Shown here: positions 27,464 through 35,652 of the stretch, one piece after another | How the letters are laid out: each line of letters opens with the position of its first letter | Position numbering within the stretch: the stretch's first letter is position 1 | Assembly (NCBI GenBank): GCA_949295415.1 | Contig: CASFLA010000048.1 | Location: 1-49,834 of the forward strand | From: an uncultured Oscillospiraceae bacterium | GTDB taxonomy: Bacteria; Bacillota; Clostridia; Oscillospirales; Acutalibacteraceae | Reading direction: 5' to 3' | DNA: 49,834 bases | Notes under the pieces: generated by a model | The model's input: the letters and a program-made list of their open reading frames with translations, nothing else | Database searches by the model: none | Told to the model about the DNA's origin: nothing | Position numbers and translations under genes: made by a program

Positions 27464-27795
27464 TGTGGCACCCTCCGCAAGGAAGGTGCCACAGTTATAT
27501 TCGCGGGCGGCGAGTTATATTGCTTCGCAGTTATATTTGGGCTATCCCCAAGTTATATTCGCTTCGCGAGCTTTTGGGGCGAATATAATATCACTGAAAC
27601 TGCAAGTTTCAATATCACTCTTTAGAAATATCTCGCCTTTGGCGAGGTATTCTAAAGAATATCACTGTGGGACCTGTCTCACAATATCACTTAATACTCT
27701 TATTTTTGAGATAGGTTAATTTTAAAATATGTAACTTTGTTACGCACCTTTTGAAAGTGCGTAACCCACGATGACACTTTCAAACTGAAAGTGTC
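27464..27795. repeat. Non-coding hairpin array with GTTATATT/AATATCAC motifs
   Basis: The 415-nt nrdG-ECF gap has no gene but is densely structured. After the hairpin TGTGGCACC/GGTGCCACA (27464-27493), GTTATATT occurs at 27494, 27514, 27530 and 27552. AATATCAC then occurs at 27587, 27611, 27658 and 27683. Short inverted repeats fill the spaces: TCGC/GCGA, TGC/GCA, TTGGG/CCCAA, TGAAACT/AGTTTCA, a long TCTTTAGAA...TTCTAAAGA stem (27619-27658) and TGTGGGA/TCTCACA. The centre is the 10-bp stem TTATATTCGC/GCGAATATAA (27553-27588). Two further perfect 9-bp stems follow (27739-27765 and 27773-27795). Confidence 0.8.
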
Positions 27796-27812
27796 AATTT
27801 TTATATAAAAAA

Positions 27813-27852
27813 ACCAAGGGAGAACACTTCTTTACGAAGTGTCTCCCTTGGT
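27813..27852 (-). terminator. Terminator of the uppP-coaX-ECF unit
   Basis: Read on the minus strand, ACCAAGGGAGACACTTC pairs with GAAGTGTTCTCCCTTGGT (one bulge) and is followed by TTTTTTT. It lies 12 nt after the ECF gene. Confidence 0.85.
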
Positions 27853-27864
27853 GGGGTTTCTTTT

Positions 27865-28440
27865 TTACTGTTTTTTTAGCACCTTAATTACTCTTGTTAT
27901 TGCAGTTGCAAGAATCAAGTTAACGCCAAGCTCTATTAAAAAGTTAATACCGGTAAGAGCGAATACTATAAAGCTAATAACCTCTGTTCCGCCCGCCATG
28001 CTTATAAGTGCGGATCTAAAGAAAACGAGCATTGCCGCAACAAAAAGACCTGTGTTAACAACCGGGCAGACAATGCCCGAAGCAATAACTGCGGCAAGTG
28101 AGCTTTTCTTGGCAACAAGCTCATAAATAAGACCTGCTAAATAACCTGCAACGGTAGTTTTAAATATTGCAACAAGGAAAATTATAACGGGATGATACTG
28201 TGCGAGCATAAGGACAAATCCGCCATCAAGTCCAAATGCACCTAAAACCGCAATAACAACGCCCAACACTGTTCCGACAAAGGCGCCGAACCGTCTGCCG
28301 TAAAGCGCGGCGCCGACAATTATGGGCGCCAGAGCCAACGTTATATTAACGGGGCCGAATTTGATAAATGTGGCTATAAGCTGCAAAACAACTACTATTG
28401 CGGCAAACAAGCCATACGCCGATGCTTTTTTACTATTCAT
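27865..28440 (-). CDS. ECF transporter S component, possibly for pantothenate
   Basis: 191 residues, almost wholly hydrophobic, with about six membrane segments, starting with the ECF-substrate-binding pattern ASAYGLFAAIVVVLQLIATF and GPVNITLALAPIIVGAALYG. S components capture a vitamin outside the membrane and work with a shared EcfT-EcfA module encoded elsewhere. The substrate cannot be read from sequence, but the gene lies downstream of coaX (pantothenate kinase), so pantothenate or a precursor is the best guess. AGGAGG precedes the ATG. The 124-nt gap to coaX shows no riboswitch I recognise. Confidence 0.82.
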   Translation of the reverse strand: MNSKKASAYGLFAAIVVVLQLIATFIKFGPVNITLALAPIIVGAALYGRRFGAFVGTVLGVVIAVLGAFGLDGGFVLMLAQYHPVIIFLVAIFKTTVAGYLAGLIYELVAKKSSLAAVIASGIVCPVVNTGLFVAAMLVFFRSALISMAGGTEVISFIVFALTGINFLIELGVNLILATAITRVIKVLKKQ

Positions 28441-28564
28441 ATTTTAACCTCCTGCTACTGTTCGTTTTGATACAGTGCAAATATATTTTTAAAACGGCAG
28501 TTGTTTCTTCCTGAATTCAAAAAAAGTAATGCGGACAACCTCCGATTTAAAGCGAATTTAAAAT

Positions 28565-29332
28565 TTAAGCCTTGTTCTTATTATATATTATACGAAGACC
28601 GTCGAGCAAAAGATTATCGTCGGTAATGATTTCGTGGCTTGAGAATTTAATTACCTCAGAAGCCAAGCCACCGGTTGCGACAACCGTTGCTTTAAGGCCT
28701 AATTCCTTTTCAATTTTATCAACCATACCGTCAATCATAGCGGCGGCACCGACAACGATACCCGATTTCATACAATCGGCAGTATTGGTTCCGATAATGC
28801 TTTTGGGCGCCTCGATACTGACCGACGGGAGCTGAGCTGTTTTTGTTGCAAGAGCCTCCAATGTCAGCTTCACTCCTGCGGCTATAGCGCCGCCTAAAAA
28901 CTCGCCGTTTTGACCCAAAACCGATATAGTTGTTGCGGTTCCAAGGTCAATTATAACGGTGGGGGTGCTGTATTTTGCGAGTGAACCAACTGCGCCTGCA
29001 GCCAAATCTGCACCTAATTGCGCCGGGTTATCAATTTTTATATTGAGCCCTGTCTTAATACCGGGGCCCAACATCATAGGTTGGATGGAGAAAAGCTTTG
29101 CGATTGCTCTTTTAACTGCGCTTCCAACGGCGGGGACAACCGAACATATAGCAGCATCGGTTACTTCATCGCGGCCAACCTCATAAATGTGAAGAACATC
29201 TCGAATCTCAATAGCATATTGGTCGGCAGTTCTTTTTGAATCGGTGGCAAGACGGGCGGTGAACTTTAAATTATCGCCCTCAAATCCGCCGATTGTTATA
29301 TTTGTGTTTCCAATATCGATACAAATAAGCAT
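28565..29332 (-). CDS. coaX: Type III pantothenate kinase
   Basis: First step of CoA synthesis from pantothenate. The 255 residues fit the ASKHA-fold CoaX family: phosphate-1 motif DIGNTN (6-11), the substrate-site stretch GIKTGLNIKIDNPAQLGADL, phosphate-2 motif IIDLGTATTISV, and a late ATGG (VVATGGLAS). Only 16 nt separate it from uppP. The type III enzyme is insensitive to CoA feedback and typically needs a monovalent cation. Confidence 0.96.
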   Translation of the reverse strand: MLICIDIGNTNITIGGFEGDNLKFTARLATDSKRTADQYAIEIRDVLHIYEVGRDEVTDAAICSVVPAVGSAVKRAIAKLFSIQPMMLGPGIKTGLNIKIDNPAQLGADLAAGAVGSLAKYSTPTVIIDLGTATTISVLGQNGEFLGGAIAAGVKLTLEALATKTAQLPSVSIEAPKSIIGTNTADCMKSGIVVGAAAMIDGMVDKIEKELGLKATVVATGGLASEVIKFSSHEIITDDNLLLDGLRIIYNKNKA

Positions 29333-29348
29333 CCTTTAAAAACTCCTG

Positions 29349-30197
29349 TTATTTAAAAACAAAATAGTAAAGTGTGAGTATTATACCCAATATAACTCGG
29401 TAGTAGCCAAATGGCTTGAAATCGTGCTTCCTGACATAGCCAACAAGGAACTTGATAGCAAGCATCGAGGTTACAAAGGCAAACATCATACCTATAAGCA
29501 AAACTGCAATTTCGGTGGTGGTCATCATTGCGGCTTCACCTTGCATAACATTAAGGCCGTATTTGGCACACTTTAATAAGCTTGCGCCGACCATAACGGG
29601 GATAGCCAGGAAGAACGAAAATTCTGCGGAAACCGTTCTTGAGCAACCGAGCAGCATAGCTCCGATAATAGTAACGCCTGAGCGCGAGGTGCCGGGGATA
29701 AGGGCTAACAACTGAAATGCACCGATAAGCAAAGCGGTTTTATAGGAAAGGCCTGAAATATCATTGATTCTCGGCTCTTTTCTTTTAACCGATTCAATAA
29801 CTATGAATATAATACCGTAAACAATGAGCATTATTGCAACGGTGGGGAAGTTATAAAAATAATTATCAAGCAAATCGTCAAAGGGAAGTCCGACGATTGC
29901 AGCAGGTAAGCAGGCAATTATAACCTTAAACCACATCTCCCAGGTTAACTTCTTAGCTGCGAAATCCTTTTTAGGTGAAAACGGATTGAGCTTATGAAAA
30001 TAAAAGAAGATAACGGCAAGAATTGCACCTAATTGTATAACAACTCTGAATAATTCAAAAAAGTCAGGATTGTTTGAAGATTTCCAGAACAATTCTTCAA
30101 ATAGGATAAGATGACCGGTGCTGCTGATGGGCAACCACTCGGTAATTCCTTCTATAATTCCGTAAACAATACTTTTAATGATTTCAATTATAAGCAA
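29349..30197 (-). CDS. uppP: Undecaprenyl-diphosphatase (BacA/UppP)
   Basis: Membrane phosphatase that recycles undecaprenyl pyrophosphate to the lipid carrier used in cell-wall synthesis; it gives bacitracin tolerance in other species. The 282 residues have about eight hydrophobic segments and both signature motifs, EGITEWLPISSTGHLIL and IPGTSRSGVTI. It starts at TTG behind AGGTG. Confidence 0.96.
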   Translation of the reverse strand: MLIIEIIKSIVYGIIEGITEWLPISSTGHLILFEELFWKSSNNPDFFELFRVVIQLGAILAVIFFYFHKLNPFSPKKDFAAKKLTWEMWFKVIIACLPAAIVGLPFDDLLDNYFYNFPTVAIMLIVYGIIFIVIESVKRKEPRINDISGLSYKTALLIGAFQLLALIPGTSRSGVTIIGAMLLGCSRTVSAEFSFFLAIPVMVGASLLKCAKYGLNVMQGEAAMMTTTEIAVLLIGMMFAFVTSMLAIKFLVGYVRKHDFKPFGYYRVILGIILTLYYFVFK

Positions 30198-30219
30198 TTA
30201 AAACACCTGCCTCAGCTTT

Positions 30220-30248
30220 ATTTTATACTAATATATGTGTTTTGTCAA
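30220..30248 (-). promoter_or_regulatory. Promoter of uppP-coaX
   Basis: Minus strand: perfect TTGACA (30248-30243), 17-bp spacer, TAAAAT (30225-30220), about 23 nt before the uppP start codon. Confidence 0.75.
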
Positions 30249-30361
30249 AGTTTTTACAACATATTTGGAACATAAATAGCCCTAAAGAATAAAATATAAC
30301 AGAAGCCTGGTGCAAAGATAGGAATTGTCGTTGCTGCCGGTTCAATTTTAGGGGGATTTTT

Positions 30362-31177
30362 ATGGCAGATATAAAGCAAAATTGTCCAACAGGGTCGTCT
30401 TCCTTTAAAGAGGCGGTCTGCATCGATGCCGGCAGAGTTTATGATTCTTGCTGCGACAGAGATTGTTTAACTGATTTAAGGTTGTATTTCAGTCCGAGTG
30501 ACCAATGCCTTGTTTCTGATGCGGTAAGTGTTAAAATCCGCTCAGCTAAGGTTATAGATGTTGCAATAGACATCGAGCCTGTTACCTTTAACAGAGGATA
30601 CTATTCCTGCGACCTTACATTCTTCTTTCTTGTTGATGTGGATGTTTATTCCGCACCGCACACTTGCCCCAATACCGTTCACGGCGTAGCCTTCTATACT
30701 AAAAAGGCTATACTTTACGGCGGCGAGGGCAGCGTTAAAATCTTTACTAATGAATATGTTTCGGATGATGAATGCTCTAACCGTCAGTCTGTTTGCTCAG
30801 GCAACAGCCCTAAGTGCGTAGTTCAGGCGGTTGACCCGATAGCGCTTTCCGCAAGGCTTGGTTGCGCCAAGGATTGCTGCGATTTACCCGGATATATTCC
30901 TGCTTGCATTTGCAAGTGTATTGGCGGCTCAATAGAGTCTAATGTTGCGCCTTCTGATAACGCTGTGTTTGTCACCTTGGGATTGTTTACAGTTATTCAG
31001 CTTGTTCGCAATGTTCAAATGCTTATACCGGTATATGACTTCTGCATACCCGAGAAGCAATGCGATTGCACAACTGACACACCCTGCGATGTTTTCCGCA
31101 AAATACAGTTCCCAACCGATGACTTTTTCCCGCCTCGCCCTTGCGATGAGAATACTTGTGATTGTGACGAAGATTAA
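30362..31177 (+). CDS. Cysteine-rich protein of unknown function
   Basis: Family not named by me with confidence. The 271 residues hold 24 cysteines, in a pattern of pairs and small clusters: VYDSCCDRDCLTDLRLYF near the N-terminus, CAKDCC and CICKC in the middle, and CDCTTDTPCD and CDENTCDCDED at the end. There is no signal peptide or clear membrane span; the rest looks like alternating beta strands (SVKIRSAKVIDVAIDIEPV). Such a cysteine load without export suggests metal binding or a disulfide-crosslinked structural protein such as a spore-coat component, but this is conjecture. AGGGGG precedes the ATG and a strong terminator follows, so it is monocistronic. Confidence 0.8.
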   Translation: MADIKQNCPTGSSSFKEAVCIDAGRVYDSCCDRDCLTDLRLYFSPSDQCLVSDAVSVKIRSAKVIDVAIDIEPVTFNRGYYSCDLTFFFLVDVDVYSAPHTCPNTVHGVAFYTKKAILYGGEGSVKIFTNEYVSDDECSNRQSVCSGNSPKCVVQAVDPIALSARLGCAKDCCDLPGYIPACICKCIGGSIESNVAPSDNAVFVTLGLFTVIQLVRNVQMLIPVYDFCIPEKQCDCTTDTPCDVFRKIQFPTDDFFPPRPCDENTCDCDED

Positions 31178-31187
31178 GATTGGCCCT

Positions 31188-31217
31188 AAAACGCCCGGCA
31201 TATGCCGGGCGTTTTTT
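31188..31217 (+). terminator. Terminator after the cysteine-rich gene
   Basis: Perfect 13-bp palindrome AAAACGCCCGGCA with a 2-nt centre, ending in TTTTTT, 10 nt after the stop. From its end to the glg promoter about 100 nt of A/T-rich sequence shows nothing else recognisable. Confidence 0.92.
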
Positions 31218-31322
31218 GTTTTTTGGCTCATTATATGTTGCAACAGGTCGATTTTTGTGCATTTTTAATAAATATTAGTCAAAAGGAACATATAACTCAA
31301 TGTAAAATCGCTAAATTTGAGG

Positions 31323-31351
31323 TTGAAATAGCAGGATAATAATGGTAAAAT
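31323..31351 (+). promoter_or_regulatory. Promoter of the glycogen operon
   Basis: TTGAAA (31323-31328), 17-bp spacer, TAAAAT (31346-31351). The 12-mer ATAGCAGGATAA occurs twice, at 31328-31339 in the spacer and at 31354-31365 just after the -10 box, 26 bp apart: a candidate operator. The leader to glgC is about 150 nt and A/T-rich. Confidence 0.6.
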
Positions 31352-31506
31352 ATATAGCAGGATAAGATATTGAGCGAAATTAGTGTAATAATATTAAGTA
31401 AATCTTTATATTTATTTATTTGTTGGAAGGTTTTGCCCTTTATTTTGGACAGGTTATGTTTAGTAAAAATCGGTTAATCCGAAAGAAATAGAAGGAGTGA
31501 CAGTTT

Positions 31507-32730
31507 GTGAAAAAAACAGAGTGTCTGGCAATGCTGCTTGCCGGAGGACAGGGAAGCCGTCTCGGTGTGCTTACAACGCGTATAGCAAAGCCGGCGGTGC
31601 CTTATGGCGGAAAATACAGGATTATAGATTTCCCGCTTTCAAACTGCATCAATTCAGGTATTGATACTGTTGGCGTTTTAACCCAGTATCAGCCCCTTGA
31701 ACTGAATGACTATATCGGTTCCGGTAAGCCCTGGGACCTTGATAGACTTGACGGGGGAGTTCATATCCTGCCGCCATATCAGAAGAGCAAGGGCGGTGAC
31801 TGGTATAAGGGAACTGCTAACGCCATTTATCAGAATATTTCTTTTATCAGCCGTTATGAGCCTGAGTATGTTTTAGTTCTTTCGGGCGACCATATTTATA
31901 AAATGGACTATAGTTTAATGCTTGATGCTCATAAAGAGCATAACGCGGACTGCACCATTGCCGTTATTGAGGTTCCCATGGAGGAAGCATCAAGATTCGG
32001 CATTATGAATGCTGATGAATCGGGCAAAATATATGAGTTTGAGGAGAAGCCCAAAAATCCTAAGAGCAACTTAGCTTCAATGGGTATTTATATTTTCTCC
32101 TGGGATAAGCTCAAAAAATATCTCATTGAAGATGAGGCTGACCCTGATTCATCTAACGATTTTGGAAAGAATATTATTCCCAAAATGTTAGATGATGACC
32201 AGAATATGATAGTTTACCGTTTCAATGATTATTGGAAGGATGTCGGAACTATTGACTCACTTTGGGAGGCAAATCTTGATTTGCTTGACCCCAAGGTAAA
32301 GCTTGACCTTTCTGACCCCGATTGGAGAATCTACTCGAGAACACCTTCGGCACCGCCACAGTATATAAGCGATAAGGCCAAGGTGCAGAACTCGCTCATA
32401 ACCGAGGGCTGTGATGTTTCCGGCAAGGTTGAATTCTCCATTTTGTTCGATAATGTAACCGTAGAAGAGGGCGCAACCGTTAACTCATCGCTTATTATGC
32501 CTGGCGCGGTTATTAAAAAGGGCGCATCGGTTCAGTATGCTATAGTTGCTGAAAATTGCGTTATCCAAGACGGCGCAAGCGTTGGTCAAAGACCAGAGGA
32601 GACTGAAAACCTAGATAACTGGGGCGTTACCGTTGTTGGCGCCGATTTAACGGTTGGCAAGAACGCAAGGGTTAAGGCTTCGGTTATGCTGTCAGCCGAT
32701 GTAAAGGAGGGCGAAACTGTTGAGAAGTAA
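31507..32730 (+). CDS. glgC: Glucose-1-phosphate adenylyltransferase, catalytic subunit
   Basis: Makes ADP-glucose from glucose-1-phosphate and ATP, the committed step of glycogen synthesis. The 407 residues start at GTG behind AAGGAG. The nucleotide loop [11 protein letters not shown] (13-19 core), [28 protein letters not shown] (catalytic aspartate) and [10 protein letters not shown] (glucose-phosphate lysine) are intact. A C-terminal left-handed beta-helix with hexapeptide repeats follows. The end overlaps glgD by 11 nt. Confidence 0.97.
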   Translation: MKKTECLAMLLAGGQGSRLGVLTTRIAKPAVPYGGKYRIIDFPLSNCINSGIDTVGVLTQYQPLELNDYIGSGKPWDLDRLDGGVHILPPYQKSKGGDWYKGTANAIYQNISFISRYEPEYVLVLSGDHIYKMDYSLMLDAHKEHNADCTIAVIEVPMEEASRFGIMNADESGKIYEFEEKPKNPKSNLASMGIYIFSWDKLKKYLIEDEADPDSSNDFGKNIIPKMLDDDQNMIVYRFNDYWKDVGTIDSLWEANLDLLDPKVKLDLSDPDWRIYSRTPSAPPQYISDKAKVQNSLITEGCDVSGKVEFSILFDNVTVEEGATVNSSLIMPGAVIKKGASVQYAIVAENCVIQDGASVGQRPEETENLDNWGVTVVGADLTVGKNARVKASVMLSADVKEGETVEK

Positions 32731-33838
32731 TAAAATATTAGGAATAGTTTTCCCCAATGTTCATGATGAGCTTATGGGTGAATTGACAGAGCGCAGGTCA
32801 ATGGGTTCGGTGCCCTTCTGCGGAAGATACCGCCTTATAGATTTTTCGCTTTCAAATCTTGTTAACGCAGGTATTTCAACTGTTGGTATTGTCACTAAAT
32901 ATAACTATCAATCGTTAATGGACCATATCGGAACAGGTAAAGCTTGGGACCTTGACCGCAAGAGCGGCGGTCTTTTCTTCCTGCCTCCGTATTCTAATAA
33001 TGATGCCAAGATTTATAAAGGACACTTGGACGGACTGGCAGGTGCAATGCACTTTCTTAAGAGCTCAAAGCTTGAGTATGTTGTGCTTTGTGATGCCGAT
33101 GTTATATCTAACTTTGATTTATCCGATATGATAAATAAGCATATTGAGAGCGGTGCTGATGCAACTATCGCCTATAAAAAGGGCAAGATGCCGCTTAACC
33201 ACCATGATGTTATGGCATTTACTTTAGACGGCGATAAAATAACCGATATAACCTTTGCGGCTCCCGAGCAGAAGGATTGTAACTTCAGCCTCGATATAAT
33301 CGTTATGGCAAGAGAGAAGCTTATCGAAATCGTTAAATACGGTTATGAGCATAATTTAACCAGTCTGTCAAGAGATATTTTCCAGAAGGCTTACAATGAC
33401 CTTGATATGCGCGGTTATGAGGTTACAAGCTATGCCGCAGTTATGGATAGCCCTGAAAGCTACGCAAGAATAACTGCAGAGGTTGTTGGCAATGCTGATA
33501 TAAGAAAGCAGTTGTTCTTGAGAGAGCGACCCGTTTTCACTAAAATAAGAGATGATATGCCCACCCTTTACGGTCTGGACAGCGCGGTTAAAAACTCACT
33601 TATTGCTGATGGTTGCGTTATTGAGGGCACCGTTATTAACAGCGTTCTTTTCAGAGGTGTTAAGGTCGGTAAAGGCGCGGTTGTTGAAAACAGCATTGTT
33701 ATGCAGGATTCGGTTGTTATGGAAAATTCCGAGGTGCAGTATGTGACATTGGATAAAAAGGTTACCGTTGATGCAGGAAAAACCTTAAGAGGAACCTCAA
33801 TTTATCCTATTTATGTCAGAAAAGGTGCTAATGTTTAA
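32720..33838 (+). CDS. glgD: GlgD, non-canonical ADP-glucose pyrophosphorylase subunit
   Basis: Paralogue of GlgC that forms a heterotetramer with it in Firmicutes and raises its activity. The 372 residues keep [19 protein letters not shown] and the beta-helix end, but the glycine-rich nucleotide loop is replaced ([18 protein letters not shown]) and the catalytic region reads VVLCDADVI. It is thus likely non-catalytic alone, as known for the family. It starts at TTG, 9 nt behind AAGGAGG, inside the end of glgC. Confidence 0.95.
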   Translation: MRSNKILGIVFPNVHDELMGELTERRSMGSVPFCGRYRLIDFSLSNLVNAGISTVGIVTKYNYQSLMDHIGTGKAWDLDRKSGGLFFLPPYSNNDAKIYKGHLDGLAGAMHFLKSSKLEYVVLCDADVISNFDLSDMINKHIESGADATIAYKKGKMPLNHHDVMAFTLDGDKITDITFAAPEQKDCNFSLDIIVMAREKLIEIVKYGYEHNLTSLSRDIFQKAYNDLDMRGYEVTSYAAVMDSPESYARITAEVVGNADIRKQLFLRERPVFTKIRDDMPTLYGLDSAVKNSLIADGCVIEGTVINSVLFRGVKVGKGAVVENSIVMQDSVVMENSEVQYVTLDKKVTVDAGKTLRGTSIYPIYVRKGANV

Positions 33839-33856
33839 GTTTTGGAGGAATAATAA

Positions 33857-35278
33857 ATGAAGGTCTTATATGCAACAAGTGAGGCTTATCCCGTAGCTAT
33901 GTCGGGAGGGCTTGCCGATGTTGCAGGAGCCTTGCCTAAGGCTCTTCGCAAACGCCTTGTCGGTTGCCGCGTCGTTCTGCCTTTGTATGAGGAAGTGAGC
34001 GATGAAATCCGCGCTAATATGCGCTTTATAAAAAGCATAACTGTTCCTGTTTCCTGGAGAAGACAGTATTGCGGTATTTTTGAGGCAAAGATAGGCTCGG
34101 TTATATATTATCTTTTGGATAATCAGTATTATTTCAAGCGAAAGGGGCTTTACGGCCATTATGATGATGCAGAGAGATTTGCATTTTTCTCAAGAGCAGT
34201 GCTTGAAATGCTTCCGCATATTTCTTTTAAGCCCGATATTATTCATTGTAACGATTGGCAGACCGCTATGGTGCCTGTTTATCTTGATACAATTTATCGC
34301 AAAGATGCGGCTTATAAGGATATAAAAACTGTATTTACCATTCACAATATTCAGTATCAGGGTAAATACGGCAATGAAATCATCGGAGATGTTTTGGGTC
34401 TTCCTGAGAATACTGCGCATTTAGTTGAATATGACGGCTGTGTTAACCTTATGAAAGGCGCAATTGAATGCTGCAATAAGCTGACAACCGTTAGCCCGAC
34501 CTATTCTGAGGAGATAAAGGACCCTTGGTTTGCGCATGGGCTCGAAAATATCATAAAGGAGCGCGAGTTTAAGCTTTCGGGAATTGTTAACGGTATTGAT
34601 ACTGAGGTTTATAACCCCGCTATAGATGATATTATCTATCAAAACTATTCATCAGAGGATATCAGCGGAAAGGCAATAAATAAGGCAAAATTGCAGGAGG
34701 AGACGGGTCTTCCCGTCAGAGCCGATGTTCCTGTTATTGGTATCGTTTCGCGCTTGGTTTCGCATAAAGGCTTTGACCTTGTTAAATATGTTTTCGGCGA
34801 AATGCTTTCTAAAGATGTTCAGTTTGTTATTTTGGGAAGCGGAGAATGGGAGTTCGAAACCTTCTTTCATAATATGGCGAAGGCTAACAACGATAAGGTT
34901 TATATGAAGCTTGGCTTTGTTCCCAGTTTTGCAAGGAAAATCTATGCAGGTGCAGATATATTCCTTATGCCGTCAAAGAGCGAACCCTGTGGCCTTGCTC
35001 AGATGATAGCGCTTCGCTACGGAACCATTCCCATAGTTCGCGAAACAGGTGGCCTTAAAGATACCGTTACCGATAGCGGTGATAACGAGGGTAACGGCTT
35101 TACCTTTAAATCCTATAACGCTCATGATATGGCGAGAGCTGTTGAGCGCGCCGTTGAGGGTTATCGCGATAAAGAGGGCTGGAATGTTTTAGTTAAAAGA
35201 GCAATGGAGTGCGATAACAGTTGGGGCAAATCTGCTAACAACTATATAAAACTTTATAAAGAGATTTTAGATAAATAA
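33857..35278 (+). CDS. glgA: Glycogen synthase (GT5)
   Basis: Extends alpha-1,4-glucan chains from ADP-glucose. The 473 residues begin MKVLYATSEAYPVAMSGGLA, where E. coli has KTGGL: the lysine that contacts ADP-glucose there is Met here and the Thr is Ser, a replacement also common in Clostridia. HCNDWQTAMVPVYL, TIHNIQYQGKYG and the C-terminal PSKSEPCGLAQMIALRYGT loop with the conserved glutamate are present. GGAGG precedes the ATG. glgB and glgP are not in the window. Confidence 0.96.
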   Translation: MKVLYATSEAYPVAMSGGLADVAGALPKALRKRLVGCRVVLPLYEEVSDEIRANMRFIKSITVPVSWRRQYCGIFEAKIGSVIYYLLDNQYYFKRKGLYGHYDDAERFAFFSRAVLEMLPHISFKPDIIHCNDWQTAMVPVYLDTIYRKDAAYKDIKTVFTIHNIQYQGKYGNEIIGDVLGLPENTAHLVEYDGCVNLMKGAIECCNKLTTVSPTYSEEIKDPWFAHGLENIIKEREFKLSGIVNGIDTEVYNPAIDDIIYQNYSSEDISGKAINKAKLQEETGLPVRADVPVIGIVSRLVSHKGFDLVKYVFGEMLSKDVQFVILGSGEWEFETFFHNMAKANNDKVYMKLGFVPSFARKIYAGADIFLMPSKSEPCGLAQMIALRYGTIPIVRETGGLKDTVTDSGDNEGNGFTFKSYNAHDMARAVERAVEGYRDKEGWNVLVKRAMECDNSWGKSANNYIKLYKEILDK

Positions 35279-35291
35279 GGGGGAAACAAAA

Positions 35292-35594
35292 ATGGTTAAA
35301 CACGTTATTCTTTGGCAGATTAAAGATGAGTTTTCTATAGAAGAAAAAGAAAAAATTAAAAAAGAGGCTAAGGAATCATTAGAAGCCTTAGCGGGTAAGA
35401 TTGATGGGTTGTTGGAAATTAAGCTTAATATTGTGGGCTTAGAGTCCTCCAATGCTGATATGATGCTTGACAGCTCGTTTGAAAGCGAGGCTGCACTTAA
35501 GGGCTACGCTATTCACCCCAAGCATGTTAAAGTGGCCGATACCTTTGTTCGTCCCTTTACAAAGAGCAGACTTTGTCTTGATTTTGAAATTTAA
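35292..35594 (+). CDS. Dabb (stress-responsive A/B barrel) domain protein
   Basis: A 100-residue Dabb/ferredoxin-like fold protein. VKHVILWQIKDEFS at the start and the SFESEAALKGYAIHPKHVKV segment, with its conserved Tyr and His residues, are typical of the family. Function of bacterial stand-alone Dabb proteins is mostly unknown. It lies 13 nt after glgA and before the operon terminator, so it is probably the last gene of the glycogen operon. Confidence 0.88.
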   Translation: MVKHVILWQIKDEFSIEEKEKIKKEAKESLEALAGKIDGLLEIKLNIVGLESSNADMMLDSSFESEAALKGYAIHPKHVKVADTFVRPFTKSRLCLDFEI

Positions 35595-35602
35595 ATGCAT
35601 AA

Positions 35603-35642
35603 AAAAGCGCCCGCTTGAAATCTTCAAACGGGCGCTTAATTT
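35603..35642. terminator. Bidirectional terminator between glg operon and serC
   Basis: AAGCGCCCG/CGGGCGCTT with an inner TTGAA/TTCAA stem, flanked by an A-run on the left and a T-rich tract on the right. It can end the plus-strand glg transcript and the minus-strand serC transcript. Confidence 0.85.
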
Positions 35643-35652
35643 TTGTATTTAA

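Noticed and set aside
27464..27795. Possible CRISPR array
   Set aside because: Repeats are only 8 bp, change orientation half-way, and the intervals are of uneven length and self-complementary.
28441..28564. Possible riboswitch before the ECF S-component gene
   Set aside because: No match to TPP, FMN, cobalamin or other motifs I can recognise, and no terminator/antiterminator pair is visible.
32720..33838. GlgD as a decayed pseudogene of glgC
   Set aside because: The reading frame is intact and the same residue losses are normal for the GlgD family, which acts as partner subunit.
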